Assembly: GCA_965237785.1 (NCBI GenBank)
Contig: OZ250159.1
Coordinates: 372,001-436,000, forward strand
DNA length: 64,000 bases
Direction: 5' to 3'
Source of the DNA: UBA6522 sp965237785
GTDB lineage: Bacteria; Pseudomonadota; Gammaproteobacteria; Steroidobacterales; Rariloculaceae
Below, in pieces: positions 19,693 to 28,857 of the stretch. Position 1 is the first letter of the stretch, and each line of letters starts with the position of its first letter. The position numbers were made by a program, and so were the translations under genes. A model generated the notes under the pieces. That model was not told where the DNA came from, made no database searches, and was given only the letters and a program-made list of their open reading frames with translations.

Positions 19693-19763
19693 GATTCCCT
19701 CGCCAATTCGGGCTGCCCGAGGAAATACCCGGAGGCCTATCCCGGATTTTCTCAGTGTGCGGA

Positions 19764-21599
19764 CTAGCATCCGTACATACTATCAATGAGATCGGCATAC
19801 TTCACGTTAACGACCTTGCGCTTCAGCTTCATGGTCGGAGTCAACTCCTCGTCCTCCGGATCCAGCAACTGATCGATGAGGCGATACTTCTTGATCGTCT
19901 CCACGCGCGCAAACCGTGCGTTAACCTTCTCGATCTCCTGGCCGACGAGATCGACCACGGCATCGGTGCGACAAAGGCTGGTGTAGTTGGTGAATGGTAC
20001 GTCGTTCACCTGTGCATACCTGGAGACGTTCTCGTGATCTATCATCACCAGACACGTCAGATACGGCCGCTTGTCGCCGACGACGACGGCATCCGATATG
20101 TAGGGAGAGAACTTGAGCTGATTCTCGATCTCACTCGGAGTAATGTTCGTACCCCCCGCCGTGATGATGATGTCCTTCATTCGATCCACGACGTAGATGT
20201 ATCAGTCGGCGTCAAACCGTCCGACGTCGCCCGTATGCAGCCAGCCGTCGACGATCGTTTCGGCGGTCTTGTCGGGCTTGTTCCAGTAGCCTTGGATCAC
20301 GCCCGGACCGCTGATCAGGACTTCGCCCTCGTCCGAGAGTTTGATTTCGATGCCGGAGATCGGCCTTCCGACGCTGCCGATGCGGCAACCCTCCAGGGTA
20401 TTGGCGGTCGCGAGCGCCGTGCACTCCGTTTGTCCGTAAACCTCGTACATGGGCCGGTTGAGTGCCCAATACCACTCGATGAGGTTCGGCGAGATGGGCG
20501 CGGCAGCCGTGGATAGCCACCGGCATCGGTCGATGCCGAGCGACCGGCGCACGTTCCTGAAAACGAGCAGATCGGCAATGTAGCTCAATACCGCCAAGCC
20601 GGCTGGAAGTGGCTCCTGGCGCTTGCGATATTCCGCGGCGCGCCTCCCGATTGCCAACGCCCGGTCGTAGGCGAACCGCCCGAGGGCTGTGGCCTCTTCG
20701 AGTTTGATCGCGATAGTCGAGTATTGCTTCTCCCACACGCGCGGGACTGCGAAATGAACGGTCGGAGATACTTCCTGCTGGTCCTGCACCGTCGTTTCCA
20801 GCTTTTCCACGAGATTGACGGTCGCGCACGATTCGAGTGGAGAGAATGTGTAGAACACACGACCCGCCACGTGAGCGAGCGGTAGAAACCCGAGCTGCTC
20901 ATCGCCTCTGTGCATGGGCAGTGCTTCACGCAGGCAGTTCATCTGAAAAATCATATTTCTATGACTGATCATTGCGCCCTTCGGTCTTCCCGTCGTTCCC
21001 GACGTATAGGTCAAAATCATCAGGTCCCCTGGTTCGGCCGCGAGAAGTTCTCGCTCCCAAACCTCCGGATGGTCCGCGAGATAGGCCCGCCCAATATCGA
21101 GTAATCCCTCGATACTGATGCGCTGCTCGTCGTTGAAACTCCGCAGCCCTTCCATATCGAAGATGATGATCTTCTCCAGAGTGGGCGTGGACTCTCGGAC
21201 TTCGAGAACCTTATCGAGCTGCTCCTCGTCTTCGGCAAAGTAGAAGCGTGTACCGCTGTCGGTGATCAGGTACTCGACCTGATTGGCGCTGTCGGTGGGA
21301 TAGACACCGTTCGTGACACCGCCTACGCAGATTATTCCGAGATCCGAGAACAGCCACTCCTTGTTGATTTCCGACGCCACGGAACAGATATCGCCGCGTT
21401 CGAGTCCCAGCGCCTTCAACCCGAGACCGATCAACCAAGCCTGCTCTCCGTAGTGCCGCCATGTGTACTCGTTCCAGATGCCGAAGTCTTTTTCACGCAT
21501 TGCCACCGCGTCGGGCACGGTGATGACGCGATACCAGAACAGCCCTGGTATCGTATCGAAACCCTCTACTGTGGTGAGATCCTTGTTGTCGTTCGACAT
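19764..21599 (-). pseudogene. Long-chain-type acyl-CoA ligase with an in-frame TGA
   Basis: The frame from ATG 21599 to 19764 would encode about 611 residues of an AMP-forming ligase. It has LTYTSGTTGRPKGAM (P-loop-like A3 motif), YGQTECTA (A5) and GWLHTGDVGRFDAD (A7). The next codon is TGA at 20204-20202, and the same frame then continues YIYVVDRMKDIIITAGGTNI, the A8 region, to the proper C-terminus with TMKLKRK carrying the catalytic Lys. Homologues usually have a Gly at the TGA position, so GGA to TGA is the simplest change. The stop removes the lysine-bearing domain, so activity should be lost. The start overlaps the ATPase stop (TGATG), showing translational coupling. It would activate the acid imported by the transporter. 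Confidence 0.88.
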
Positions 21600-22369
21600 C
21601 AGCGCCAAGTCTTTCTCTGCTTCCAGCGGCGCCGGCCACGCACCCCTTGATCTTTCATGCCCAGATAGAACTCCTTGATGTCTGTCGCGCCTCTCAAACG
21701 TTCCGATGTGTCCTCCATCGCGATACGGCCGAGCTCCATCACGTAGCCAAAGTGACTGATGTCCAGCGCGAGTTTCGCATTCTGCTCGACCAGCAAAACG
21801 GTTACGTTGCGCTCTTCGTTCAATCGGCGAACGATGGCTGCAATTTCGCCGACCAGGCGCGGCGATAGCCCGAGGGAGGGTTCGTCGAGAAGAATGACGT
21901 CGGGCCTCAACATCATCGCACGCGCGATCGCGAGCATCTGTTGCTGGCCACCCGACAGAAAGCCTGCCTCCAGATGCCTTTTCTCCCGAAGCGCGGGGAA
22001 GTAGTCGTACATCAACTCGAGATCGGCCGCGTCGTCTCCGTCGCTGCGGCTGAAGGCGCCGACCTTCAAATTATCTTCGACTGACAGGAAGGGAAAGACC
22101 TCACGGCCCTCCGGCACGTGGGCTACCCCCATTCGTGCCACTACATCGGGATCGCGGCCCTGTATTTCCTGGCCATAGAGCGTGACCGTGCCCTTCTGGG
22201 GCTCCATCGCGCCGCTGATGGTTTTCAAGACCGTCGTCTTCCCGGCCCCGTTCGGTCCGATGATGCTGAAGACCTCGCCGCGTTCGACCTGGAACGACAC
22301 GTCGCGCACGGCATGCACGCCGCCGAAACTCAGATTGAGACCCTGCGCGCTGAAGATCGCCTCGCTCAT
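21599..22369 (-). CDS. livF: Liv-type ABC transporter ATP-binding protein
   Basis: This 256-residue ATPase has Walker A GPNGAGKTT, the LSGGQQQ signature, Walker B VILLDEP and the H-loop region. The N-terminal part (LSFGGVHAVRDVSF) resembles LivG, while VPEGREVFPFLSVEDNL is the LivF-type Q-loop region, so the subfamily is mixed. It is the only ATPase of the cluster, whereas standard Liv systems have two. It overlaps LivM by four bases (ATGA) and the ligase by one (TGATG), so it is made as part of a tight operon. Confidence 0.88.
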   Translation of the reverse strand: MSEAIFSAQGLNLSFGGVHAVRDVSFQVERGEVFSIIGPNGAGKTTVLKTISGAMEPQKGTVTLYGQEIQGRDPDVVARMGVAHVPEGREVFPFLSVEDNLKVGAFSRSDGDDAADLELMYDYFPALREKRHLEAGFLSGGQQQMLAIARAMMLRPDVILLDEPSLGLSPRLVGEIAAIVRRLNEERNVTVLLVEQNAKLALDISHFGYVMELGRIAMEDTSERLRGATDIKEFYLGMKDQGVRGRRRWKQRKTWR

Positions 22370-23202
22370 TTCACCCGCTCCGTCCGCAGATAGCTCCTTT
22401 GGCGTTTGTGAGTCGCTTTGCGGTACAGCGGAAAGGCCTCGAAGAAGTCTCGAATCTTCCGCCACCGTCCGTAGATCCCCAGTGGCTCGTAAATCAGGAA
22501 AAGAAGCAGCACGAACCCGAAGAGGCCGGGTTCCAGTCCCGGCAGTTGTCCCACGGTCGGTGGCAACCAGTCCCGTAGAAACGCGATACCTTGGGGCAAC
22601 AGGACGATAAAAAACGCGCCAAAAACGACTCCGTGGAGCGAGCCGAGGCCGCCGACCACGACCATGAGCAACAACTGTATGGAGGTCAGAATCGTAAAAG
22701 TATCGGGGGAGAGATAGCCGAACAAAACCGGGCGCGGGACTACCATGCCACGAAACCCGCCGGTCAGCGTCTCCAGGTGCGCGATCGTGTGCTCGACGAT
22801 GAACGCGAAGGCCAGCGTTGCAATCGCGAGGTAGATCCCGGTCATGCGCATCGCCGGCAGGCCGATGATCGCGCCGATAACCGTACAAACCAGGCCCGCG
22901 AGAATCAATGACGCGGGAAACGGAAGTCCATTCGTCATGAGAATCGCGTGTGTATAGGCGCCGATGGCGAGAAAGGCCGCGTGACCGAGACTGACCAGTC
23001 CCGTGTACCCAACGAGCAGCATCAGGCCAATTCCGGCAATCGCACAGATGTAGACGAGCGCGAGTTCGCCCAGATAGAAGGTATCCAGAACGAGCGGCGC
23101 CAGCAGGACGGCGATCGCCAGAATCCCGAACCAAAGACGCTGTCCATCGTGTTTGAAGATCGCAATGTCCTGTTGGTAACGAGTTTTGAATATGAACCGC
23201 AT
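22366..23202 (-). CDS. livM: Liv-type ABC transporter permease LivM, probable internal deletion
   Basis: The protein is 278 residues with about eight hydrophobic segments, the LivM signature (GYTGLVSLGHAAFLAIGAY) and the end block IQLLLMVVVGGLGSLHG. Most LivM proteins are 320-360 residues. The usual cytoplasmic loop with its EAA-type coupling region, between the PRP strand and YLSPDTF, appears to be missing: the sequence runs directly VPRPVLFGYLSPDTFT. This looks like an in-frame loss of about 70 residues and would remove the contact with the ATPase. Stop and start codons overlap with both neighbours (ATGA). Confidence 0.82.
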   Translation of the reverse strand: MRFIFKTRYQQDIAIFKHDGQRLWFGILAIAVLLAPLVLDTFYLGELALVYICAIAGIGLMLLVGYTGLVSLGHAAFLAIGAYTHAILMTNGLPFPASLILAGLVCTVIGAIIGLPAMRMTGIYLAIATLAFAFIVEHTIAHLETLTGGFRGMVVPRPVLFGYLSPDTFTILTSIQLLLMVVVGGLGSLHGVVFGAFFIVLLPQGIAFLRDWLPPTVGQLPGLEPGLFGFVLLLFLIYEPLGIYGRWRKIRDFFEAFPLYRKATHKRQRSYLRTERVK

Positions 23203-24071
23203 CAGACCTTCTTCCGCTGGATGGTTGCAAACAGGCCTTCCGGCCTGACGAACAGCATCAGGAGCAGGATGACGTAGGCGCTGATATCGGCGGAACCCGC
23301 TGGACCGTAGAGACCGGCGAATTGCTCGGCGATCCCGACGACCAGACCACCCAGGATGGCGCCTGGGAGACTCCCGAAGCCGCCCACAATGGCCGCTGCA
23401 AACGCCTTTATGCCGATGAAACCTATCGTGGGATCAATGAGCGACACGGGGGCGACGAGGATACCGGCCACCGCGACGATGGCGCACGACAGCGCCCAGA
23501 CGATGGAGAAGATCCGTTTGACCGGTATGCCGATATAGAAAGCGGCGAGCTGGTTCTACGATGTGGCTTGCATGGCGATACCGAGCCGAGTGAACCGGAA
23601 GAACAGGTAAAGGCCCACGCACAGGACGGCGGTGCCGGTAATCACCGCGAGATGCTCGTATCCGACCGTCAGTTCGCCGATCCTCAGCACGCCCCCTGTC
23701 AGCGGGGACGTAATCGACTTGGGTTCGTTTCCCCAGATCGCGCCCGCGGCGGCGCGAAAGACGAAGCCGAGACCGATCGTGATCATCAGCACGGCGAAAG
23801 GCGGCTCGCCGATCATTCTTCGCAAGGCAAATCGCTCGACGAGCACACCGAAGACGGCCATCGTTGCAATGGTTGCGAGCACGCCCCACAGGAAGGGTAG
23901 CCCCAGGATATTGATGTAGGTAAACGCAACGAAAGCGCCGAGCATCATGATATCGCCCTGCGCGAAGTTCACCATTTCCGTCGCTTTGTATATGAGTACG
24001 AAGCCGAGCGCGATCAAACCATAGACGCAGCCCAGAGAGATACCGCTAATCAATAGCTGCAGAACTTCCAT
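23202..24071 (-). pseudogene. livH: Liv-type ABC transporter permease LivH with an in-frame TAG
   Basis: The frame from ATG 24071 to TGA 23204-23202 encodes about 289 residues of a LivH permease (LLISGISLGCVYGLIALGFV, NFAQGDIMMLGAF). It is interrupted by TAG at 23558-23556. Around it the frame reads MQATS-stop-NQLAAFYIGIPVKR; LivH proteins usually have Gln there, so CAG to TAG is the likely change. The stop falls in the EAA-type loop and removes the last third, including two or three membrane segments. It is the first gene of the operon and overlaps livM. Confidence 0.88.
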
Positions 24072-24183
24072 TTTGCTGGTATTCGGTTCCCCGGCGCCGG
24101 TTCGACCTCAGCCGGACTCGATGTGGAAGCACTTGCTTCGGGCGTATCGCGTTGGGAAGCGAGGCTACGTTCTCCGTTTGCGA

Positions 24184-24891
24184 TTAGCGTGGCACTGCCT
24201 CGCCGAACACTTCGATCGTGCCGAGATGGATATAGCCGCCGAAACCATGTCCACTGGCCGGCATCAAGTCCGCGAAACCCACCTCATCGACTCGACTGAG
24301 ATCGGGATTCTCGACCCAGATCTCCCCGTTGGGTGCAGGGGTATTGTTGATCGTCACCACACGCTCAGGGTCCAATTCGATCCAGCGTACCCCGGCAAAC
24401 GTGAATTCAACTTCCGTCATCATCGGCAACGCGGATGACTCCACATCGCCGATCAGCATGGTACCGTCCGCAAGTTTGACTACCGGACGAACAACGTGAA
24501 ACCCGGACGTTTTCACTACCCAGCGCATCTTCGCGAGACCGGACAGATCGACATAGCTGTCCTTATGCCTGAACGTGATTGCAAATGGCCCCTCCGCCTC
24601 GCCCGACCAGACGCTGAATGGACGGCCGGGATTTCCGGGCGCGCCGGAGGTCAGCAGTTGTTTGGCAGCGGCACCGTACGGTTTGTACTCGAGATCCGAG
24701 CTCCCTACGTGCGCGGGAACTACGGGAACCTGCCCGGTCTCCCCCGGCGGTTGGCTCCAATCCACCTTGAAAAACGAACTTGACAAAGATATTCGCGGTG
24801 AGCCCTGTCCAAGTGCTGCCTGCTGTGCGCTTAAAACCAGGCACGCAGTCAGAATTCCCAGACTCGATCGAACGGTGATAATTCGTAGCAT
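24184..24891 (-). CDS. Exported protein of unknown function
   Basis: A 235-residue protein with a clear signal peptide (ILTACLVLSAQQAALG) and a single folded region rich in beta strands, for example FAITFRHKDSYVDLSGLAKMR and VRPVVKLADGTMLIGD, which resembles a carbohydrate-binding or discoidin-like sandwich. It ends in GGYIHLGTIEVFGEAVPR, a pattern seen in sugar-binding-like domains of unknown ligand. It lies upstream of the liv operon on the same strand, with 112 bases to the livH start. No catalytic motif is recognised. Confidence 0.72.
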   Translation of the reverse strand: MLRIITVRSSLGILTACLVLSAQQAALGQGSPRISLSSSFFKVDWSQPPGETGQVPVVPAHVGSSDLEYKPYGAAAKQLLTSGAPGNPGRPFSVWSGEAEGPFAITFRHKDSYVDLSGLAKMRWVVKTSGFHVVRPVVKLADGTMLIGDVESSALPMMTEVEFTFAGVRWIELDPERVVTINNTPAPNGEIWVENPDLSRVDEVGFADLMPASGHGFGGYIHLGTIEVFGEAVPR

Positions 24892-24985
24892 TTCGGATCT
24901 CCCCTTCTTGAGTTCGCCAGCCCGATAGTTACAGCTACTACGTTCGAGCCTGGTTTACGCGTCGAAACGAGCCGAGCCTTTTCAC

Positions 24986-26098
24986 TCAGGCCGGCGGTAT
25001 GTCGAACAACGCTTCCGCGTTGGAATGATAAATTTTATGTCTGTCCTCGGTTGGGACATCGACGGTGTCCATAAATTTAACTGCATCCGCAACCGACTCG
25101 TACGGGTAGTCTGCCGCGAACAATATTCGCTCCGGGCCCAACACTTCGTTCGAGAGTTTCAAAGGCGCCGTATAAGTCATGCCGCTGGTCGTGATAAGAA
25201 AATTCTCAAGGAAATATTCGCTCGGCAGTCTGGCCATTTTCTCAACTGCGCCGATGTTCACCTGAAGCAGGTAACGGTTGTCGATACGATCCAGCCAGAA
25301 TGGAAGACCCTCGCCCATATGCCCCAGAATTATCTTCAGGTCCGGATACCGGTCGAACACGCCAGCCATGATAATCCGCATGGCATGCAAGCTCGTCTCT
25401 ATCGCGAAACCCCAACCGGCAAAATAAAGCCCATAGTCAAGATACGGTTCGATGGTTACCGGTGAGGGTGTCCGCGGATGCAGATAGATCGGCGCGCCCA
25501 TCGCTTCGGCCGTCTCGAATATCGGCCAATATTTCTCGAGGTCGAGGTATTCGCCCTTGGTGTGTGAGTTGATAATGATGCCCTTCAGGTCCAGCGAACC
25601 GACTGCGCGCTCGATTTCCGCTGCAGCCGATTCCGGCAGCTGTGGCGCGACTGCGGCCAGGCCAACAAATCGGTCCGGATGATCTCGAACGGCCTGCGCA
25701 AGCCGATCGTTTGCGTCTCTCGCAAGCGCCGTTGCAACGTCGCCCTCGAATACCTGCACTCCAGGGGACGTCAGTGAGATAACCTGGACGTCGATACCGG
25801 CTTCGTCCATGTCTCGGATTCGTCCCGCGCCGAGATCGATGAGTCGCTCGTGGATAATTCGTGTACCGGGCGAATCGGCGAGCATCGTCTCACCCATTTT
25901 CCGAAACCCCGGCTCACCGACCGAACCGGCTTCAAGTACGGCGTTCCATTGATCCGCGATTTCCTGGGTAACGAACGCCTCTTCTATCGCGATTCGCCGC
26001 ATCGAGCCGCCGACAGTTTGAGCCCGAACCGAGCCTGCGGCCAAGGCAACCGGCAGCGCAGCCGCAACCTTCAGTAGAGATCTTCTGTCCTTGTTCAT
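24986..26098 (-). CDS. Tat-exported amidohydrolase-2 family protein (decarboxylase-like)
   Basis: From ATG 26098 the product is 370 residues with an N-terminal RRSLLKVAAALPVALAAG signal that fits Tat or Sec export. The rest is an amidohydrolase TIM barrel of the gamma-resorcylate/2,3-dihydroxybenzoate decarboxylase kind: IAIEEAF, ERLIDLGAGRIRDMDEAGID, YLHPRTPSP, IILGHMGEGLPFWLDR and FAADYPYE with the closing Asp. The usual first HxH metal pair is replaced by the E-x-A of IEEAF, as in this decarboxylase group. The substrate is unknown; related enzymes act on aromatic acids. The frame is open further upstream but that part is not protein-like. Confidence 0.82.
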   Translation of the reverse strand: MNKDRRSLLKVAAALPVALAAGSVRAQTVGGSMRRIAIEEAFVTQEIADQWNAVLEAGSVGEPGFRKMGETMLADSPGTRIIHERLIDLGAGRIRDMDEAGIDVQVISLTSPGVQVFEGDVATALARDANDRLAQAVRDHPDRFVGLAAVAPQLPESAAAEIERAVGSLDLKGIIINSHTKGEYLDLEKYWPIFETAEAMGAPIYLHPRTPSPVTIEPYLDYGLYFAGWGFAIETSLHAMRIIMAGVFDRYPDLKIILGHMGEGLPFWLDRIDNRYLLQVNIGAVEKMARLPSEYFLENFLITTSGMTYTAPLKLSNEVLGPERILFAADYPYESVADAVKFMDTVDVPTEDRHKIYHSNAEALFDIPPA

Positions 26099-26199
26099 CG
26101 CGAATAATATACGCCGGAGACGCTCGAGTTGCACAGTAGCGTCATACCCCTGTTCCCCGATGACTGGCTGATGATTAATGTTGAATGCCTGACGATTTG

Positions 26200-26545
26200 A
26201 GCTACGATCGGTATTCGTCATCTGGGCGTCGAGACGTCGACCGCGCAGATGATCCAGGGCTGGGCGCCGAATTCGATGGTCGTCAAGGCATTCAACACGC
26301 TCGCGGCTGGGACCATGGCCAATCCGGCGAGCGCCGGCGGCCCGGTCACTATCCCGATCGCCGGCAACGACGCCGATGCGAAAGCGGTTGTCGCGGGCCT
26401 GGTGACCGGCATCGGCTTCGAGGTCGTCGACATGGGCGATATCACCGCCGCTCACGTGATCGAGCATATGCTGATCGCGCGCGGCAACGCCCGCGGCCCG
26501 GGAGCGCCATTCAACTACTACCTCCGACCGGTGCCGCAGAACTGA
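26200..26545 (+). pseudogene. F420-dependent NADP reductase-like fragment
   Basis: Only the C-terminal half of an NADP/F420 oxidoreductase-type Rossmann protein is present: LGVETSTAQM, then NSMVVKAFNTLAAGTM, TIPIAGNDADAKA and IGFEVVDMGDI. An in-frame stop lies just upstream of about 26200 and no N-terminal nucleotide-binding Gly motif is found. No gene of this kind is nearby on either side. It is a remnant. Confidence 0.7.
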
Positions 26546-26701
26546 CACGGAGGCCCTGAACGTTCCAGTTTCGGCGCTCGTACACTCGGTGGGGCGTTGA
26601 GCTTCAGGTGTTCGATTGCATTGCCGACTGGGAGAACACGGCGGGTTGATCTGACACCTTAACCTGCCGAGGCCTCGCTTGTGTGTGCCGGGCCGCGATT
26701 C

Positions 26702-27175
26702 CTAGCGGGCAAAAAACGTAATCATCCGGCCACAGACGATGACGCCCGCCCACAGCAGCAGGGAGCAATAACCGACGAACTTCGATACCCCCGTAACCTC
26801 CTCCGTGGCCAGGAGATGAGACAACCTGAACTTGAAGTACACGGCGTTTAATCCGGCGAGGATGATCAGGCTCAGTTTTATCTCAAAGGCCGGGTTATCA
26901 ATATACTTGGGCGCGTTACCGGCAAAGAATAATGCCCCCGAGGTGAAGTTCACCAAGAATGCGCCGAGTACCAGGCGCAGCAGCCTGTCGATCATGTCGG
27001 TGCAGGGATCCCGGTAAAACCCGGTTAGCCGGAGATCGATCGCCAGCATGCCCCCCATAAAGAAGCACAGGCTGACGAAGTGGATGCATTCAAGAGTCGG
27101 CCAGATGGCTGCCGACGAAATGACCCACGCCCCAAGGGAGGTGTCGGCGAGCCAGGCTAATTTTTCCAGGCCCAT
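26702..27175 (-). CDS. DUF6644-like integral membrane protein
   Basis: A 157-residue protein with four hydrophobic segments (SLCFFMGGMLAIDLRLTG, LLRLVLGAFLVNFTSGALF, LSLIILAGLNAVYFKF, LLLWAGVIVCGRM). The ATG at 27175 overlaps the stop of the upstream gene (TGATG), so the two small membrane proteins are cotranslated. They share topology and end motif (GxIxxGRxI) and look like paralogues. Function is unknown. Such proteins are remembered to accompany DUF6152 proteins in other genomes, as here. Confidence 0.72.
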   Translation of the reverse strand: MGLEKLAWLADTSLGAWVISSAAIWPTLECIHFVSLCFFMGGMLAIDLRLTGFYRDPCTDMIDRLLRLVLGAFLVNFTSGALFFAGNAPKYIDNPAFEIKLSLIILAGLNAVYFKFRLSHLLATEEVTGVSKFVGYCSLLLWAGVIVCGRMITFFAR

Positions 27176-27657
27176 CAATAGATCGTCCCCACGTAGGCAA
27201 TCAGGCGGCCGGTGATGATGGCGCCAATCCAGGTCGCACTGCACACCAGGGACAGGCGACGGGCCGCGACGTTATGACACACTTCCCTGGATCCCTTCGC
27301 GAGTTCGGCGAGATGGGACTTGAGCCATACGAGAATGGCGCCGCTGATCAATACCAGCAGCATCTTCACCAGGAAGGTGATGTTGGTGATGTAATCAGTC
27401 CCGCGGGCTACAAAGAGTGTGAGCCCCGTTACCAGGTTCAGCATAAACCCCCACGTCGCGATGCGAAGAAATCCGGGCAGATTCGCATCGGCAACGCCTG
27501 CCAGGAAGCGGTTGAGGTACAAGGTGACAACGATCGTCAATCCGGCTGCAACGGCCATCCCGATCGAATGCAGGGCGATCAGGGTCGGGAACCCGAGCAT
27601 GGAGGTCAATACCCATTCCGAGAAGGCGGTTGCCTCAAGGATTTCCAGGAAATTCAA
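27175..27657 (-). CDS. DUF6644-like integral membrane protein, second copy
   Basis: A 160-residue four-helix membrane protein starting MNFLEILEATAFSEWV, with LHSIGMAVAAGLTIVVTLYL, LNLVTGLTLFVARG, LLVLISGAILVWL and GAIITGRLIAYVG. It resembles the protein encoded immediately downstream and overlaps it by one base. The upstream side holds about 150 bases before the MBL hydrolase gene. Role unknown; a heme or redox membrane function is possible but no conserved His pair is clear. Confidence 0.72.
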   Translation of the reverse strand: MNFLEILEATAFSEWVLTSMLGFPTLIALHSIGMAVAAGLTIVVTLYLNRFLAGVADANLPGFLRIATWGFMLNLVTGLTLFVARGTDYITNITFLVKMLLVLISGAILVWLKSHLAELAKGSREVCHNVAARRLSLVCSATWIGAIITGRLIAYVGTIY

Positions 27658-27807
27658 TCAAATCTCCGTTTTCGCTTGCGGGGCCGCAGCTGACATTAGA
27701 CCATCACAGCCGGGATATGAAGGTGACTGAACGGGCGCACCTCGGGGGCGACTCGATTCACTGGGTCGTCGCGGTGGAAGATCCGATGCTGAGGATCGAC
27801 TTGTCCG

Positions 27808-28743
27808 CTATTCCATGAGCGCTCGTTCCACGTTCCGCGCCGCGCCCTCGAGAGTGTCGATAAATACGCTGGCGTCGTCCACGAACGGATGAGGATCCGC
27901 GGGGGCGCGGTTTTCGAGCCGCCGTTGAAGCTCGAAGAGGCTTGCGCCACCGGTGCTGCCCCCGCCGCTCGGGTGACCGGCCAGGCGGACCCGAAACGGC
28001 GGTGACTGCTCGGCAAGGGTCTGGAAACGGCGGATATTCCCGAGCGCGGTCTGGTTTTTCCAGAATTCGGTGGCGGTCCCACCACCGCCGAATATGACGG
28101 TTCGATAATGGTTGTCGCCGTCGCGGACATGAAACTCCATGGAGAGCACGCCCTCGGTGTGGCCGGGCGTGATATAGAACTTCACGGTCTGATCGCCCAG
28201 TGTCAATGTCTCACCGTCCTGAATGACCCATTCCGGGTCGGCCATCTCCATGCCGAAGACCGGTTGCTCGGCATCGGTCTGCGCGCGCTTCCAGTCGGCG
28301 GCGGTCAGGCCGACGCGTGAGCCGAAGTTGCGCTGGTAGTAAGCGTGTCCGCCCATGTGATCGAAGTGACCGTGGGTGCCGAGGACGTATCGAACGTCAG
28401 CCGGGTCGAAGCCGAGCCGACGGATGTATTCGACACCGGTTTCGACATAGGGCTCGTGAAGGGAGTCGATGAGGATCAGGCCGTCGGTGGTGACCAGGAG
28501 ATAGCTGGCTACCCATTCGATCCCGACGTAGTAAAGGTTATCGAAGATCTTGAAGGGCTCGGTGCTCCTCTGCAGCGTTTCGTTCTGGAACGTCTCGACT
28601 CTCTCGGCGTCAACATAGCTGAAATCGGTGAGCTCGAGTTCCGGAAAACTCTCCACCGAGAGTTGCGCGGCGGCGTTCTGCCAGCCCCACTGAAGGACGA
28701 ATGCGATTGCGATCGTGCCGATCGGGCGGGACTTCTTACCCAT
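27808..28743 (-). CDS. Metallo-beta-lactamase-fold hydrolase, exported
   Basis: From ATG 28743 (AGAGGCG upstream) the product is 311 residues with a signal peptide (GTIAIAFVLQWGWQNAAA). The zinc motif is THGHFDHMGG (His124, His126, Asp128, His129), with His195 in ITPGHTEGV and a further His in LAGHPSGG. The order and spacing are like subclass B3 beta-lactamases and related hydrolases, but no substrate can be assigned. It lies between the two small membrane proteins and a DUF6152 gene on the same strand; a second exported MBL protein is next to another DUF6152 gene at 49.9 kb. Confidence 0.86.
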   Translation of the reverse strand: MGKKSRPIGTIAIAFVLQWGWQNAAAQLSVESFPELELTDFSYVDAERVETFQNETLQRSTEPFKIFDNLYYVGIEWVASYLLVTTDGLILIDSLHEPYVETGVEYIRRLGFDPADVRYVLGTHGHFDHMGGHAYYQRNFGSRVGLTAADWKRAQTDAEQPVFGMEMADPEWVIQDGETLTLGDQTVKFYITPGHTEGVLSMEFHVRDGDNHYRTVIFGGGGTATEFWKNQTALGNIRRFQTLAEQSPPFRVRLAGHPSGGGSTGGASLFELQRRLENRAPADPHPFVDDASVFIDTLEGAARNVERALME

Positions 28744-28857
28744 GGACGCCTCTCTGTGCCGAGTCTCCGATATTCGGGTCATTCTAGTGCAAACCTGTGG
28801 GCGGTGAATTCTTACTTGTCGGCCGTGGCAGGGAGCGACTGCTCCGACGACGGGCTG

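Noticed and set aside
22370..23230. Upstream extension of the ATPase frame
   Set aside because: It lies over livM in another frame and has no protein-like pattern; the ATPase starts at 22369.
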